Notes: generated by a model not told the origin, from the letters alone. A DNA stretch of 64,000 nt from Gordonia amarae NBRC 15530 (GCF_000241345.1 NZ_BAED01000019.1:62001-126000); one strand, 5' to 3'. Counted from the stretch's first letter, positions 26,064 through 34,080 are shown. Numbers and translations are program-made.

Positions 26064-26474
26064 ATGCCTGAACCCATTAAGGTGCTCTTTGTGTGCGTGA
26101 GCAACCGCGGCAAATCTGTAATGGCCGAGCATCTCACGCCGATGGTCACCGATCGGATCTCTGCGGCGTCGGCCGGGACCAGTGCGAAGATCGGCGGCCG
26201 GGTCAACGACCTGTCCGCTCAGGTGCTCGCTGAGGTCGGCGCCGACGTCGCCGAACATCAGCCTCGCCAACTCGCCGACGAGCTGATGCGGGCCGTGGAT
26301 CTGGTCGTGGTGGTCGGCACTGCCGTCGTCACGCCGCCGGAGGGCGTCGCCCTTGAGGTGTGGAACACCGACGAACCGTCCGAACGTGGCATCGACGGCA
26401 TCGAACGGATGCGGCTGATCCGCGACGACATCACTAACCGGATCCGCACTCTTGCCGACCGGCTCGGGCGGTAG
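26064..26474 (+). CDS. Low-molecular-weight phosphatase-fold arsenate reductase-like protein
   Basis: A 136-residue protein with the P-loop at the N terminus, VLFVCVSNRGKSVMAEHL. The usual CX5R reads CX5K here, a form seen in actinobacterial arsenate reductase-like proteins. It could reduce arsenate with mycothiol/mycoredoxin or act as a phosphatase. It lies 155 bp downstream of arsR in the same direction. No Acr3 or ArsB efflux gene is present nearby. Confidence 0.75.
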   Translation: MPEPIKVLFVCVSNRGKSVMAEHLTPMVTDRISAASAGTSAKIGGRVNDLSAQVLAEVGADVAEHQPRQLADELMRAVDLVVVVGTAVVTPPEGVALEVWNTDEPSERGIDGIERMRLIRDDITNRIRTLADRLGR

Positions 26475-26618
26475 GCGAGAGCGCGACGCGCCTCGGGAAC
26501 GCATCAGTGCAGGTTGTCGGCTCGTGCCGAAAATCAATCCGCCGGAGCAGTGTTGGGTGACAACGGATCTGAGACAAGTGACAAGTACTTGAGACTCGCC
26601 ACCTCGGAGATCAATGAC

Positions 26619-27122
26619 TCACGGGTGGGTGAATCCGGGATAGCCGTTCGCCGCTACGTCGGTGCATCGGCTGATGTAGCCGGATCCGATGTAAAAGGTG
26701 AACGTGCGCCACTTGCCGGGGATGTTGGCGCCCAGGTACCAGGAGTCGGCAGTCTGGAAAAGTGTCTTCTCGGCCATCCCGGCGACGTCGGTCATCCACT
26801 TGTCCTGCGCGTCCTCGTCGGCCTCGATTCGCTGCTTTCCCGTCCGTTCGGTGTAGGCGATCGCGTCGCTGATCCATTCGACGTTGTGCTCGTTGTTGAG
26901 GAGAACGTTGCCGATCACCGCGACGCCGCCGGGCGCGGTCGGCAGGAAGAGGTTCGGGAGGCCGGCGGTGGCCACCCCGAGGTAGGTCTTCGGTCCCTGG
27001 GCCCACGCGTTGTTGAGGCTGCGCCCGCCGACGCCGCAGATATCAACCTTCGAGAGCGCGCCCGTCACCGCATCGAAGCCGGTGGCCAGTACCAGGATGT
27101 CGATCGGCCGCGGGCGCCCGGC
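26619..27122 (-). pseudogene. 3' remnant of a Baeyer-Villiger/flavin-containing monooxygenase gene
   Basis: The open frame of 167 codons starts after a TGA at 27123-27125 and reads IDILVLATGFDAVTGAL, then GVATAGLPNLF, IGNVLLNNEHNVEWI and ending NGYPGFTHP. These are the C-terminal blocks of Baeyer-Villiger monooxygenases (the ATGFD motif normally lies two thirds along a 500-600 residue protein). The FAD- and NADP-binding parts are absent. At its broken end it abuts a TetR remnant that points the other way. Confidence 0.85.
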
Positions 27123-27260
27123 TCACTGGAGCAACGTGAGGCGCTGCTCGCGGCCAGCGATGTGCCGGTCATCGCCGAGTCGGCGACCGAGTCGGCCTTC
27201 GATTTTCGAGCTGAATACGAGGCCGGCCTGGAGCTGCTGCTGCGCGGTATCGGGGCGTGA
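27123..27260 (+). pseudogene. 3' remnant of a TetR-family gene
   Basis: Forty-five codons ending at TGA 27258-27260 read like the last helices of a TetR ligand domain (LEQREALLAASDVPVIA ... FRAEYEAGLELLLRG). The DNA-binding half is missing. Its broken end meets the broken end of the monooxygenase remnant, so one deletion appears to have removed both 5' halves and the shared promoter. Confidence 0.6.
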
Positions 27261-27288
27261 GTCGCCGGTCCGCGTGTTGTTTGGGTGG

Positions 27289-27948
27289 CTACGCGGAGGC
27301 CAGCAGTCCGGTGATCGTGATGCGGATCAGATCGCGGACGGTGTCGGTGAAGTCCATCTGGCCGGCGGCGAGTTGCGGGTAGAGGTCGTACGCGGCCTGG
27401 ATGGCCGGCGCCGGACGGGACTGCGGCCAGGCTCCGGCGGTGAGCAGGATGGTGTAGGCGAGCACCTGCCACGCTTGCGCCTCGGAGAGCTCGGGCACTG
27501 CACGCACCATCGCACGGACGACGGTCTGGACCTCGCCGCCGATCGCGTACTTGTGCTGCATCGCCACCTCGGTGGAGATGTTGCGTTCTAGGACGGCCGA
27601 CTGCGCGCTGATCAGGTCGCACAGCACCGGTCGTGCGGCGATTGACTCTGCCATCAAGTCGGCGACCTGGGCGATTCGTTCGGCGCGATCAGCGGGGGTT
27701 TCGACGAGCATCGCGTCGACTTGCGCTGCCCACTGGTGGAGCTCGGCGTCGAGCAGTTGCAGCAGGATCGCTTCGCGGGATTCGAAGTAGCGCAACACGT
27801 TTGACTTCGCCAGGCCGACCCGGCGACTCAGCTCGTTGAGGCTGACCTGGGCCACCGGCATCTCCTCGAGCATATCGCTCGCGACAGCGAGGATGCGCTG
27901 GCGCCGCACCTCTCGCTGTTCATCGCTGCGTGCACGTTGGAAACTCAT
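27289..27948 (-). CDS. TetR-family regulator
   Basis: A 219-residue TetR protein: RRQRILAVASDMLEE, then the recognition segment SLNELSRRVGLAKSNVLRYFESREAIL, then a C-terminal domain. ATG at 27948 is used; GTG/ATG options a few codons upstream exist. A long palindrome at 27966-27997 directly in front of it is probably its operator. On the other side of the palindrome only a transposase scrap remains, so its original divergent target may have been lost. Confidence 0.87.
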   Translation of the reverse strand: MSFQRARSDEQREVRRQRILAVASDMLEEMPVAQVSLNELSRRVGLAKSNVLRYFESREAILLQLLDAELHQWAAQVDAMLVETPADRAERIAQVADLMAESIAARPVLCDLISAQSAVLERNISTEVAMQHKYAIGGEVQTVVRAMVRAVPELSEAQAWQVLAYTILLTAGAWPQSRPAPAIQAAYDLYPQLAAGQMDFTDTVRDLIRITITGLLASA

Positions 27949-27965
27949 GTCAACCATATTTACAG

Positions 27966-27997
27966 ACCACCCGTCTCTTGACAAGAGACCGGGTGGT
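27966..27997. promoter_or_regulatory. Long palindromic operator of the TetR gene at 27289
   Basis: ACCACCCG and CGGGTGGT flank the perfect inner palindrome TCTCTTGACAAGAGA (27974-27988). The centre includes TTGACA, which can serve as a -35 on the plus strand with TAATTT 18 bp downstream, and TTGTCA as a -35 on the minus strand with TAAATA 16 bp on, so it may control divergent promoters. Confidence 0.65.
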
Positions 27998-28025
27998 TCA
28001 TTAATTTGGATCGTATCGAACAGAG

Positions 28026-28184
28026 GTCTTGGCCCGGTTTCCGGCGATGCCGGCCACGGTGATCGCCGAACGTGTCGGCTGGTCCGGTGGCCGGTCCTGG
28101 TTCGCCGAGAACGTCGCCCGAATCCGGCCTGAGTATGCTCCGGCCGATCCGTGTGATCGTCTGGTGCATTGCCCGGGTGAGTGA
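28026..28184 (+). pseudogene. IS21-type transposase (IstA) fragment
   Basis: Fifty-two codons read VLARFPAMPATVIAERVGW, then WFAENVARIRPEYAPADP, then a stop. This is the segment following the N-terminal helix-turn-helix of IS21-family IstA transposases (normally FPKMPATVIAERIGW ... VAELRPxYLPxDP). No start, DDE domain, IstB or terminal repeats are visible, so only a scrap of the element remains. Confidence 0.7.
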
Positions 28185-28352
28185 GCAGTTCATTGAGCCA
28201 TGCCAGGCGCTGGTCTGAGTGATCGTCGGGGTTGTTTTGGCTTGCCGGAAATCGATATTCACTGAGCGGTTGATCTTGCTGCTCTTCGCCCAGATAAAGA
28301 ACGTCCGGATCAAGTGGCGGGTGGTCGGACCCGATGCTAGTTACAGTGGTTT

Positions 28353-28380
28353 ACTTAACATAATGTATATTATCGGCTTG
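28353..28380 (-). other. dif: Candidate chromosome dimer resolution site dif
   Basis: Read on the minus strand the 28 bp are: XerC-side arm CAAGCCGATAA, centre TATACA, XerD-side arm TTATGTTAAGT. As I recall the actinobacterial dif consensus (CCGATAA arm, T-V-N-ACA centre, TTATGTCAAGT arm), 24 of 28 positions agree, and the XerD arm differs from that of E. coli dif (TTATGTTAAAT) by one base. It lies in a locally AT-rich, gene-free stretch. XerC/XerD would resolve chromosome dimers here at cell division. Confidence 0.85.
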
Positions 28381-28780
28381 CTCTGGACCTGGGTGAATCG
28401 CACGGTAGTGGCGTGATGCCTGGGTGCCGACGGCGTCATGTCCTGGTGCACTGCATCGGCCCTGCGGCAGCCGAGTGGCGACACCCGGCCGGACGATCGA
28501 GGTCGCGTTGGCGTGAGCAACTATGCGGTTTGACGAGGGTCTGATGCGGACGACTCGTGGCGGTGCGGGGCCGGCCGAACGAAACGCGGCGCTCGTGGCC
28601 GGTGGACAGTATCCGGCTCAATTCGTAGCGGCCGTATGGTCCCCCTTGGATCCCCGAGGCCGGCGACCGTGGTTCCCGGGTCCGGAGTGACGCCATTCTC
28701 TCCCCCGGTAGCAGGCAAACCGTCACTGTGACGTATCGGGGGATCAGCCATGTCGGCTACTCCGGCTGAACATACCCAAA
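28381..28780. other. Stretch without recognisable genes
   Basis: About 400 bp following the dif candidate. Several open frames exist on both strands, but none has a ribosome binding site, family similarity or convincing codon use. It is probably remnant sequence too degraded to identify. Confidence 0.5.
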
Positions 28781-28808
28781 TGTATGGATAATCTGAAATA
28801 TCCATACA
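28781..28808. repeat. AT-rich perfect inverted repeat
   Basis: TGTATGGATA, eight bases, TATCCATACA: 10-bp perfect arms. It sits 3 bp from a GC-rich hairpin. It may be an operator or part of the terminator region of the LGFP gene. Confidence 0.5.
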
Positions 28809-28811
28809 ACG

Positions 28812-28847
28812 GAGCGGCGCCGGTCCGGTGTGGACACGGCGCCGCTC
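28812..28847 (-). terminator. Terminator-like hairpin after the LGFP lipoprotein gene
   Basis: GAGCGGCGCCG and CGGCGCCGCTC form a perfect 11-bp stem with a 14-nt loop, beginning 18 bp after the stop codon of the LGFP gene on the minus strand. It lacks a clear U-run, as is common in actinobacteria. Confidence 0.65.
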
Positions 28848-28864
28848 GTTGTTGACGTGTTCGT

Positions 28865-29605
28865 CTACAGGCCGGACGGCACGACCTTGCCGTTCACGGT
28901 CACCTCGACCTTGCCGGTCTTGGTGTTGAAGGTGACCTTGCCGTGCTCGAAGGTCGAGACCTTCAGATTGCCTTCGGTTTGCTCATCACTGGTAGCTGTG
29001 CCCAGTGGGCCGGCCGAACCGTTGGTACCGGTGGTCTCCGGCGTGCCGTCGGCCGCGCGCGGAACGTTCCAGGCGTCGCGGATCTTGCCCCAGGTGATGT
29101 ACGCGGGTGTGCCGGCATCTCCGTTCTTGGCGGTGATCGCGCCGCCTTCGAACTGCTGGAACACAACACCGCTGTCACGGGTGCCGGCGTTGCGGTCACC
29201 GTCGAGCGGCTTGCCGAGGTCCTTCTTCTGGGCTGAGGTGGCCGACTTGTACTTGGCCGCGATCGGTCCGGTCAGCGTCACGTCGCGGCCCTGCGCACCG
29301 GACAGTGTCACATCGGAGCCTGAGTCCGAATCCTCCCCCGCGGTCTCCGAGGCGGATGCGTCGTCGGTGGCGCTGGCATCGGCCGATTCGTCCTCGCTGG
29401 GTGCTGATTCGCTCGGAGCTGATTCGCTCGACGGTGCCGCGGATGTGTCATCGGTTGCTGCCGTTGAGGTGTCGGACACGGCAACGGTCGTCGACGCGCT
29501 GGTCGATGCGCTGTCGCTGTCGTCATCGCTGCAGGCGGCGCCGATCAGCGCGACGGCGGCCAGACCGGCGACGACGGCCATCCGGCGGTGGGCGAGCTTG
29601 GTCAT
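28865..29605 (-). CDS. LGFP-repeat lipoprotein
   Basis: A 246-residue lipoprotein. The signal ends in LIGAAC (lipobox), followed by about 75 residues of Ser/Thr/Ala/Asp/Glu-rich linker (residues 26-100). The C-terminal half has LGFP-type repeats (AAKYKSATSAQKKDLGKPLDG, FQQFEGGAITAKNG-TPAYI, WGKIRDAWN, FEHGKVTFNTKTGKVEV). LGFP modules occur in cell-wall proteins of mycolic-acid actinobacteria and are thought to bind the envelope. ATG at 29605 with GAGAGGAACCC upstream. Confidence 0.88.
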   Translation of the reverse strand: MTKLAHRRMAVVAGLAAVALIGAACSDDDSDSASTSASTTVAVSDTSTAATDDTSAAPSSESAPSESAPSEDESADASATDDASASETAGEDSDSGSDVTLSGAQGRDVTLTGPIAAKYKSATSAQKKDLGKPLDGDRNAGTRDSGVVFQQFEGGAITAKNGDAGTPAYITWGKIRDAWNVPRAADGTPETTGTNGSAGPLGTATSDEQTEGNLKVSTFEHGKVTFNTKTGKVEVTVNGKVVPSGL

Positions 29606-29821
29606 AGGGTTCCTCTCGGTTCCGGGTCATTCGAGCGGCCGGGGGGGAACCGCTCGACGGTCTGACTCTAGCGGTACGGACCGTGCGGTAGGTTCTCGTT
29701 CGCCGGAGCGGCGTTCGGCATGTCGTGACGTGGATCCCGGTGCGCCCGCCGATCGGCAACTCGTGTGCAACGAATCGCGCCATAGTGTGGTTCAGGCCAC
29801 ATCGTGTGAGGAGTATCGGAA

Positions 29822-30412
29822 ATGGGACAGACAACGTTGCGTGACCTGATGGCACTGCCGACTTCACCGGCGCCGCTGAGTGATTCGGCGCTGATCATGA
29901 TCGACTGCCAGAACACCTACACCCAGGGCGTGATGGAACTCGACGGCGTTCAGAACGCACTCGACGTCGGTGCCGAACTCCTCGACAAGGCGCGCGGGCT
30001 CGGTGTTCCGGTGTTGCATATCGTGCACGATGCCGGCGAAGGCAGCCCGTATGACGTCAACGCCGAGATCGGCCAGATCGCCGACAAGGTCGCCCCACGC
30101 GACGGCGAGCCGGTGATCATCAAGAACTTCCCCAACTCCTTCGTCGGCACCGATCTCGATGACCAGCTGAAGGCGCTCGGCAAGACCAACCTGGTTGTGG
30201 CCGGTTTCATGACCCACATGTGCGTCAATTCGACGGCGCGGGGGGCGTTCAATCTGGGCTACTCCCCTGCGGTCGTCGCCTCGGCCACCGCGACCCGGAG
30301 CCTGCCCGGCGCGGGCGGCGTCGAGGCGGACGCATTGCAGGTGGCGAGCCTGGCCGCGATCGCCGACCTGTTCGGGCTGGTTGTCCCCGACGTCGCGGCG
30401 ATTCCGGAGTAG
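29822..30412 (+). CDS. Isochorismatase-like cysteine hydrolase
   Basis: A 196-residue cytoplasmic hydrolase of the isochorismatase/nicotinamidase superfamily. The triad Asp (MIDCQNTY), Lys (IIKNFPNSF) and nucleophilic Cys (GFMTHMCVNSTAR) is intact. Substrate unknown; nicotinamide-like amides or isochorismate-like ethers are typical. The stop overlaps the next gene's GTG start (TAGTG), so the two are coupled. Confidence 0.9.
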   Translation: MGQTTLRDLMALPTSPAPLSDSALIMIDCQNTYTQGVMELDGVQNALDVGAELLDKARGLGVPVLHIVHDAGEGSPYDVNAEIGQIADKVAPRDGEPVIIKNFPNSFVGTDLDDQLKALGKTNLVVAGFMTHMCVNSTARGAFNLGYSPAVVASATATRSLPGAGGVEADALQVASLAAIADLFGLVVPDVAAIPE

Positions 30413-30783
30413 TGGCCCCGCCGGAGCCGGCCGAGCAGCGTCAGGTCCTACTCGACGAACGCACCCGGACGCTGGCGCTGATCGAGTCGCTGACGGCGAG
30501 ATTGTCGGAGGTGGTCGAGGCGTCGGCGGACGAGGCCTCCGACGACGAACACGACCCGGAGGGCACGACACTGGCCGTCGAACGCGGTCAGCTCGTTGCC
30601 CAGCTGGCCCGCTCCAGGGTGCGTGTCGAGGAGATCGATGCCGCCCTGGAACGCCTGGGCCGGGGTGCGTACGGCGTGTGCCAAACGTGTGGGACTCCTA
30701 TCGACCCCGAACGGCTCGAAGTGCTGCCCGCCGCCCGGCAATGTGTCAGGTGCGCGATGCACGGCGGGTCGACACGCTGGTGA
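30412..30783 (+). CDS. DksA/TraR-type zinc finger protein
   Basis: A 123-residue protein with an N-terminal coiled-coil-like helical hairpin (residues 5-75, rich in Glu, Arg and Leu) and a C-terminal C4 zinc finger CQTCGTPIDPERLEVLP...CVRC. Proteins of this layout bind the secondary channel of RNA polymerase. The GTG start shares a base with the preceding TAG stop. Confidence 0.85.
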   Translation: MAPPEPAEQRQVLLDERTRTLALIESLTARLSEVVEASADEASDDEHDPEGTTLAVERGQLVAQLARSRVRVEEIDAALERLGRGAYGVCQTCGTPIDPERLEVLPAARQCVRCAMHGGSTRW

Positions 30784-30808
30784 TCGGGTCGGCACCGGTG
30801 CTGCGTCA

Positions 30809-31666
30809 CTAACCGAGGTGGCGGTCCGCGATGAACGCGGTCGCCGAATGGGCCGCGTGAGTCGCGGCGTTGTGCAGATCCTCGCCCTCGGCGAGTCGTA
30901 TTGCCAGCACGCCGGCGAAATGGTCACCGGCACCTGTGGTTTCCACGCCTTCGGCAGCCGGGATAACGGCGATCGAGGAGGTTCGCTCGGGCGTGGCGAC
31001 GATGACACCGCGGGCGCCCAGCGTGATGACCGCCGATGCCGTGTACTTGAGCAGCGCCCCGGCGATGTCGGTGCCGATGCCGGCGTAAGCCCTCGCCTCG
31101 TGTTCGTTGACGACGAGTGGATCGGCGGCGGCAAGTACCTGCTCCGGCAGCGGCGCGACCGGGCTGGGATTGAGAACGAATCGTCTACGGTGATGCGTAC
31201 ACCAGCGGGCCACGGATTCGGTGACAGCCCTGGGGCTTTCGAGCTGGGTGAGCACGACATGAGGGTCGAGCGCGTCCAGCGCGGTGACCACGGCCCCGGC
31301 GGACAGCAACGAATTCGCACCCGGGATGACCACGATCCGGTTGTCGCCGGACGCATCGACCTCGATGAACGCGCGTCCGCTCGTGTCGCCCTCGACACCG
31401 ACGTACGTGACATCGACACCCGTGGACCGGGCGTTCGCCAGCATCGCCGCACCGGCGGAGTCGTCGCCGACCGTGCCTATCAGTGCCACAGATGACTCGG
31501 CGTCGGCGGCGGATGCGGCGGCGATCGCCTGGTTGGCGCCCTTTCCACCGCACCGTTCCCGCACCGACGACCCGAGGACGGTCTCCCCCACACCCGGCCG
31601 GACGTCAACGGTCACGACCACGTCCATGTTGAGGGTGCCGACGACGGCGACTCGCGTGGGACTCAC
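30809..31666 (-). CDS. Ribokinase-like PfkB-family carbohydrate kinase
   Basis: A 285-residue PfkB kinase. The N-terminal signature GGKGANQAIAAA (which binds the sugar) and the C-terminal anion hole/catalytic base motif TTGAGDHFAGVLA are intact, as in ribokinase, which phosphorylates D-ribose with ATP. GTG at 31666 is the start; upstream open codons are not family-like. No ribose transporter lies nearby, so the sugar is not certain. Confidence 0.88.
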   Translation of the reverse strand: MSPTRVAVVGTLNMDVVVTVDVRPGVGETVLGSSVRERCGGKGANQAIAAASAADAESSVALIGTVGDDSAGAAMLANARSTGVDVTYVGVEGDTSGRAFIEVDASGDNRIVVIPGANSLLSAGAVVTALDALDPHVVLTQLESPRAVTESVARWCTHHRRRFVLNPSPVAPLPEQVLAAADPLVVNEHEARAYAGIGTDIAGALLKYTASAVITLGARGVIVATPERTSSIAVIPAAEGVETTGAGDHFAGVLAIRLAEGEDLHNAATHAAHSATAFIADRHLG

Positions 31667-31824
31667 GTCGCGGACGCTACCACCGGAGGTCCCTGAGTAG
31701 ACTCTGAACACCAAACCTCGCTGATAGCAACGGATTCCGGAGCCTACGGCAAGTCTTGCCCGGTTTCTGCGCACCGGCGGACTAGCATCGATTGTCGGGA
31801 CCACGACGGGATGCGAGGTTGACG

Positions 31825-32298
31825 ATGTGCCAATACTGCGGGTGCCGGGAGATGCCACTGCTACGCGACTACACCGCCGAACATGAACGGGCGATCAACC
31901 TGGGCGGAGGTGCGGTGCGGGCACTCGACGCCGGTGACACCGCAAAAGCCCAGAACCTTGCCGAACGGATGGCAGAGGAACTGCGCACCCACTGGCGCGG
32001 CGAGGAGGCCGGGCTGTTCACGCAACTTCTCGACGAGGACGACATCTTCGCCGAGTACATCGATCCGCTCGTGCAGGAGCACCGCGACCTCGACGCGTTC
32101 ATGGTGTCGATGGACCTGTCGAATCCGGCCGATCAGACCAGGTTCCGCGACGAGGTGTCCGCGCTGCACGAACACATCGCCAAGGAAGAGGATTCGCTCT
32201 TCCCCGCTTCAGTCACCACCCTGTCCGGCGATCAGTGGGACGCCGCGATAGCGGCGTGGTACACCGCCCACCCGGGTGCCACGATGCTCGAAGCCTGA
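31825..32298 (+). CDS. Hemerythrin-like iron-binding protein
   Basis: A 157-residue four-helix HHE/hemerythrin-domain protein. Start MCQYCGCRE is typical of actinobacterial hemerythrin-like proteins. His and Glu/Asp ligands are seen in YTAEHERAI, LRTHWRGEE, VQEHRDLD and LHEHIAKEED. Members bind a diiron centre and sense or scavenge oxygen, NO or peroxide. ATG at 31825 follows GGTTGACG; the upstream extension is not family-like. Confidence 0.88.
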   Translation: MCQYCGCREMPLLRDYTAEHERAINLGGGAVRALDAGDTAKAQNLAERMAEELRTHWRGEEAGLFTQLLDEDDIFAEYIDPLVQEHRDLDAFMVSMDLSNPADQTRFRDEVSALHEHIAKEEDSLFPASVTTLSGDQWDAAIAAWYTAHPGATMLEA

Positions 32299-32427
32299 AC
32301 AAGAACGTTTCGGCAGGCCCACGACAGGCAAGCGAAGCGGACGGAGTCTCACGGCGATGCTCGGCAGCCGAACCTACCGCTGGGTACGCTCGGCAGAAGC
32401 GTCACTGACAACGATCAAGGAGATCCC

Positions 32428-32772
32428 ATGACCGCCTATCAGAAGGTTTTCGGCATCGTCAACAAGGCCGTTCTGCCCGCGTTCGGTGTGCCCGTCATCA
32501 ACAAGGCGCTGGGTAAGTCGATGACCGTGGTGACCTACACCGGACGGCGTTCCGGCAAGACCATCGAACTCCCCGTGGCCTACAAGCGGTCGGGTGACAC
32601 CGTCACCATCTTTGTGGTGGCACCCGACCAGAAGCAGTGGTGGCGCAACTTCACCGGAGAGGGCGGACCGGTCAGCCTCGCCCTCGACGGCGGCACCCGG
32701 ACCGGCCATGCGGTGAGCAGCCGCGACGACGCCGGCAAGGTCGCCGTGAAGGTGACGCTCGACAGCCTGTGA
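32428..32772 (+). CDS. Deazaflavin/PNPOx-like split-barrel protein
   Basis: A 114-residue protein of the F420-binding nitroreductase (DDN) superfamily: TYTGRRSGKTIELPVAY matches the F420-contact loop and KQWWRNF the later conserved motif. It is shorter than the 143-residue member at 6877. ATG follows AAGGAGATCCC. Function unknown. Confidence 0.82.
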   Translation: MTAYQKVFGIVNKAVLPAFGVPVINKALGKSMTVVTYTGRRSGKTIELPVAYKRSGDTVTIFVVAPDQKQWWRNFTGEGGPVSLALDGGTRTGHAVSSRDDAGKVAVKVTLDSL

Positions 32773-32938
32773 CGTTGCCCAGCTAAGTAACGGGACTCGG
32801 TGTCTCCGGCGGAACATATCTGACGGGAGCAGCGAACCTTTGACAAGAGTTTCCGATATGTCGCACCTGTGCCATATTGTTCAGTGCGTTCCACTCTGGT
32901 GCAGGGTGGCTGACCTGATCTTTTGTCAAGGAGACCCG

Positions 32939-34000
32939 ATGTCCTTATCCGACTACGAAGACCGTGCATACGAGCGCGTCAAGGACCGCAAGGAGAAGGA
33001 TCTCAACAAGACCGTGCGGCGGATTGTGCCCAAATCTGTGAAGCAGTACGGGCGCAAGGTCGCTGACAAGGTGCAGGCGACGCCGGGGGCCGACAAGGTT
33101 GTCGACGCGGGTTCAGCGGCACTGGCCACTGCCGCTGAAGGCGCTGGCAAGTTTATGCTGCGAACGGGTCAACTGACCACCAGTGCAGACCGTGTGGCAA
33201 ACGCCTACCGCAAACGTGGCCATGTCGTCACGAGCATCTCAGATATTCGGGCTCTCGACTTGGCGGAGATCGACAAGGTCGCATCGTTCCGGCGGCTCCA
33301 GTACACCTACGCGGTTACTGCTGCGACCGAAGGAGCCGCAACCGGTCTTGCCGTGAGTGGTGGCCAGGTAGCTGTTGCCGCTGGTGGTGTCGCTGGCATG
33401 GGAGCGGGTGCAGCTCCGGGGCTTGGCGTCGTTGCCGGTGCGGCAGGAGTCGACATTGCTGCAATGCTGACCGCCTGCAGCAGAGCGGTGGCGCATGTAG
33501 CGCTCTATTACGGCTACGACCCACGAGACCCTGCGGAAGAAGTATTCATGATGCAGGTCATTGGGTTGGGCATCGCTGGTACGGCGAGCGGCAAAGCCGT
33601 CGCCTATCAACAGCTAGCCGTGTTGACTCAGAAACTGGCGCGGAATGCGACTTGGGCCGAACTGAACAAGCACACGTTGACCAAAGTGGTTCAGAAATTT
33701 GCAACATCATTTAGCCAGAAGATGACTAAGAGGAAGCTTGGTCAGTTCATTCCGCTCGCTGGCGTCGGAATCGGAGCCGCGATGAACTACAAGATGCTCG
33801 ACGACGTCGCAGAGGCCGCCTACTGGGCATATCGTGAGCGTCTGCTCATTGACAAGGGCGCGGTGAGCAACCCTGTATCGGTTGTGGTGACCGATCCGTC
33901 CGACGCAGATGCGATCGATGTTGTCGCCTTGGTTGAGGACTCCGCCGACGTAGACGACGGTTCTCAAACGGTCACGTCGCCTGGTGGCAATCTGTCTTGA
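32939..34000 (+). CDS. EcsC-family protein
   Basis: A 353-residue protein of the EcsC family, whose role is poorly known; EcsC accompanies the Ecs ABC transporter in Bacillus. A charged N terminus (residues 1-55) precedes a long Gly/Ala-rich hydrophobic middle (about 115-190) that may insert into the membrane, then IPLAGVGIGAAMNYKMLDDVAEAAYWAYRERLL, the family's best-conserved end, and an acidic tail. AAGGAG precedes ATG 32939. Codons are visibly less GC-rich than in neighbours, suggesting transfer. Confidence 0.8.
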   Translation: MSLSDYEDRAYERVKDRKEKDLNKTVRRIVPKSVKQYGRKVADKVQATPGADKVVDAGSAALATAAEGAGKFMLRTGQLTTSADRVANAYRKRGHVVTSISDIRALDLAEIDKVASFRRLQYTYAVTAATEGAATGLAVSGGQVAVAAGGVAGMGAGAAPGLGVVAGAAGVDIAAMLTACSRAVAHVALYYGYDPRDPAEEVFMMQVIGLGIAGTASGKAVAYQQLAVLTQKLARNATWAELNKHTLTKVVQKFATSFSQKMTKRKLGQFIPLAGVGIGAAMNYKMLDDVAEAAYWAYRERLLIDKGAVSNPVSVVVTDPSDADAIDVVALVEDSADVDDGSQTVTSPGGNLS

Positions 34001-34045
34001 GCCTAGACGGCCAAGTCGGTGCGATCGCTCCACTCGTCGGCCGAC

Positions 34046-34080
34046 CTTTGTCGGCCGGGGGTAGTTCCCGGCCGACAAAG
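34046..34080. terminator. Strong bidirectional hairpin terminator
   Basis: CTTTGTCGGCCGGG, 7-nt loop, CCCGGCCGACAAAG: perfect 14-bp arms between the convergent EcsC and CoA-transferase genes. The A/T ends (CTTTG/CAAAG) supply short U-tracts in both directions. Confidence 0.85.

Noticed and set aside
28521-28805. 94-codon minus-strand frame near dif
   Set aside because: No ribosome binding site or similarity, and it runs into the inverted repeat; considered chance.
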